From: Alphaproteobacteria bacterium UBA2947
GTDB lineage: Bacteria; Pseudomonadota; Alphaproteobacteria; Rs-D84
Length of the DNA stretch: 5,058 nt
Reading direction: 5' to 3'
Assembly (NCBI GenBank): GCA_002348925.1
Contig: DEBV01000004.1
Location: 116,354 to 121,411 of the forward strand
A program made the translations under genes and the position numbers. The notes under the pieces are model-generated. The model searched no databases. It was not told where the DNA came from and saw only the letters and a program-made list of their open reading frames with translations. Shown one piece after another: positions 4,978-5,058 of this stretch (within the stretch, counting starts at the first letter, position 1; the number at the start of each line of letters is the position of its first letter).

Positions 4978-5006
4978 ATTATAGTTTATTACAAACAGCG
5001 ATACAA
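4978..5006 (-). promoter_or_regulatory. Strong promoter candidate reading left into the decayed unit
   Basis: TTGTAT (5006-5001), an exact 17-base spacer, and a perfect TATAAT (4983-4978). The predicted start is near 4971, a few bases inside the 22-codon frame whose ATG is at 4976, so that ATG would not be on the transcript. It may drive a short RNA of roughly 440 bases ending at the hairpin 4558-4527, or be the surviving promoter of a lost gene. Confidence 0.5.
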
Positions 5007-5058
5007 TAAAAAAAGCATTCTTTTTATGTGGCACCAGAATTTAGCGTGACATCTATGT

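Noticed and set aside
4634..5009. Plus-strand frames of 75 and 61 codons (4634-4861 and 4824-5009)
   Set aside because: No Shine-Dalgarno, low-complexity composition, and antisense to the more coding-like minus-strand fragments.
5010..5058. Tail of a minus-strand gene entering from the right edge (IDVTLNSGAT, TAA at 5026-5024) followed by an AAAAAG/CTTTTT hairpin with T-run
   Set aside because: Only ten codons are visible and the stem has a single G-C pair; it is suggestive, since a new promoter begins just beyond it, but cannot be supported as a feature.
1..5058. CRISPR array, tRNA, rRNA or insertion sequence
   Set aside because: No regularly spaced identical repeats, no cloverleaf-like segments, and no transposase or terminal inverted repeats were seen on either strand.

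Overview
The window looks like a chromosomal segment of an AT-rich alphaproteobacterium, possibly a host-associated or gut lineage. Two signals support this. A SAM-II-type S-adenosylmethionine riboswitch, a class concentrated in Alphaproteobacteria, precedes the left-edge gene. The small HTH protein at 1208-1435 matches the N-terminal DNA-binding domain of the S24/LexA-like C2 repressors common in that class. Codon use is standard, with Trp as TGG in the intact genes. The left-edge metK is visibly more GC-rich than the rest, which suggests a core gene next to a more AT-rich accessory region.

Layout. At 1-824 (minus) lies the N-terminal 274 residues of a compact, divergent S-adenosylmethionine synthetase (metK), cut by the window edge. 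A 44-codon ORF with its own Shine-Dalgarno overlaps its start at 781-915 (minus). The riboswitch aptamer (about 973-924) ends on that Shine-Dalgarno, with a promoter candidate just upstream. SAM therefore appears to control its own synthesis, and the small ORF sits between the switch and metK. Diverging on the plus strand are a solo HTH regulator (1208-1435) and a LysR-type regulator (1478-2380). An inverted repeat and a promoter candidate are packed against the LysR start codon, which has no evident Shine-Dalgarno.

A 373-bp gene-poor stretch (2381-2753) follows, holding gene debris, a weak terminator and one copy of a diverged 70-bp element. A KAP-family P-loop NTPase (2754-4364, minus) comes next, with clear Walker A, KAP and Walker B motifs. 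It is the best candidate for an anti-phage or exclusion function. Its upstream region has a promoter, a perfect 10-bp inverted repeat and a degenerate array of about 10-bp units. A terminator-like hairpin and the second copy of the 70-bp element follow, so the two copies bracket the NTPase gene.

The right end (4616-5058) has no intact gene. The minus strand shows a strong promoter candidate, then broken coding-like fragments, one interrupted by an in-frame TGA. These read toward the hairpin at 4558-4527 and probably represent a decayed gene.
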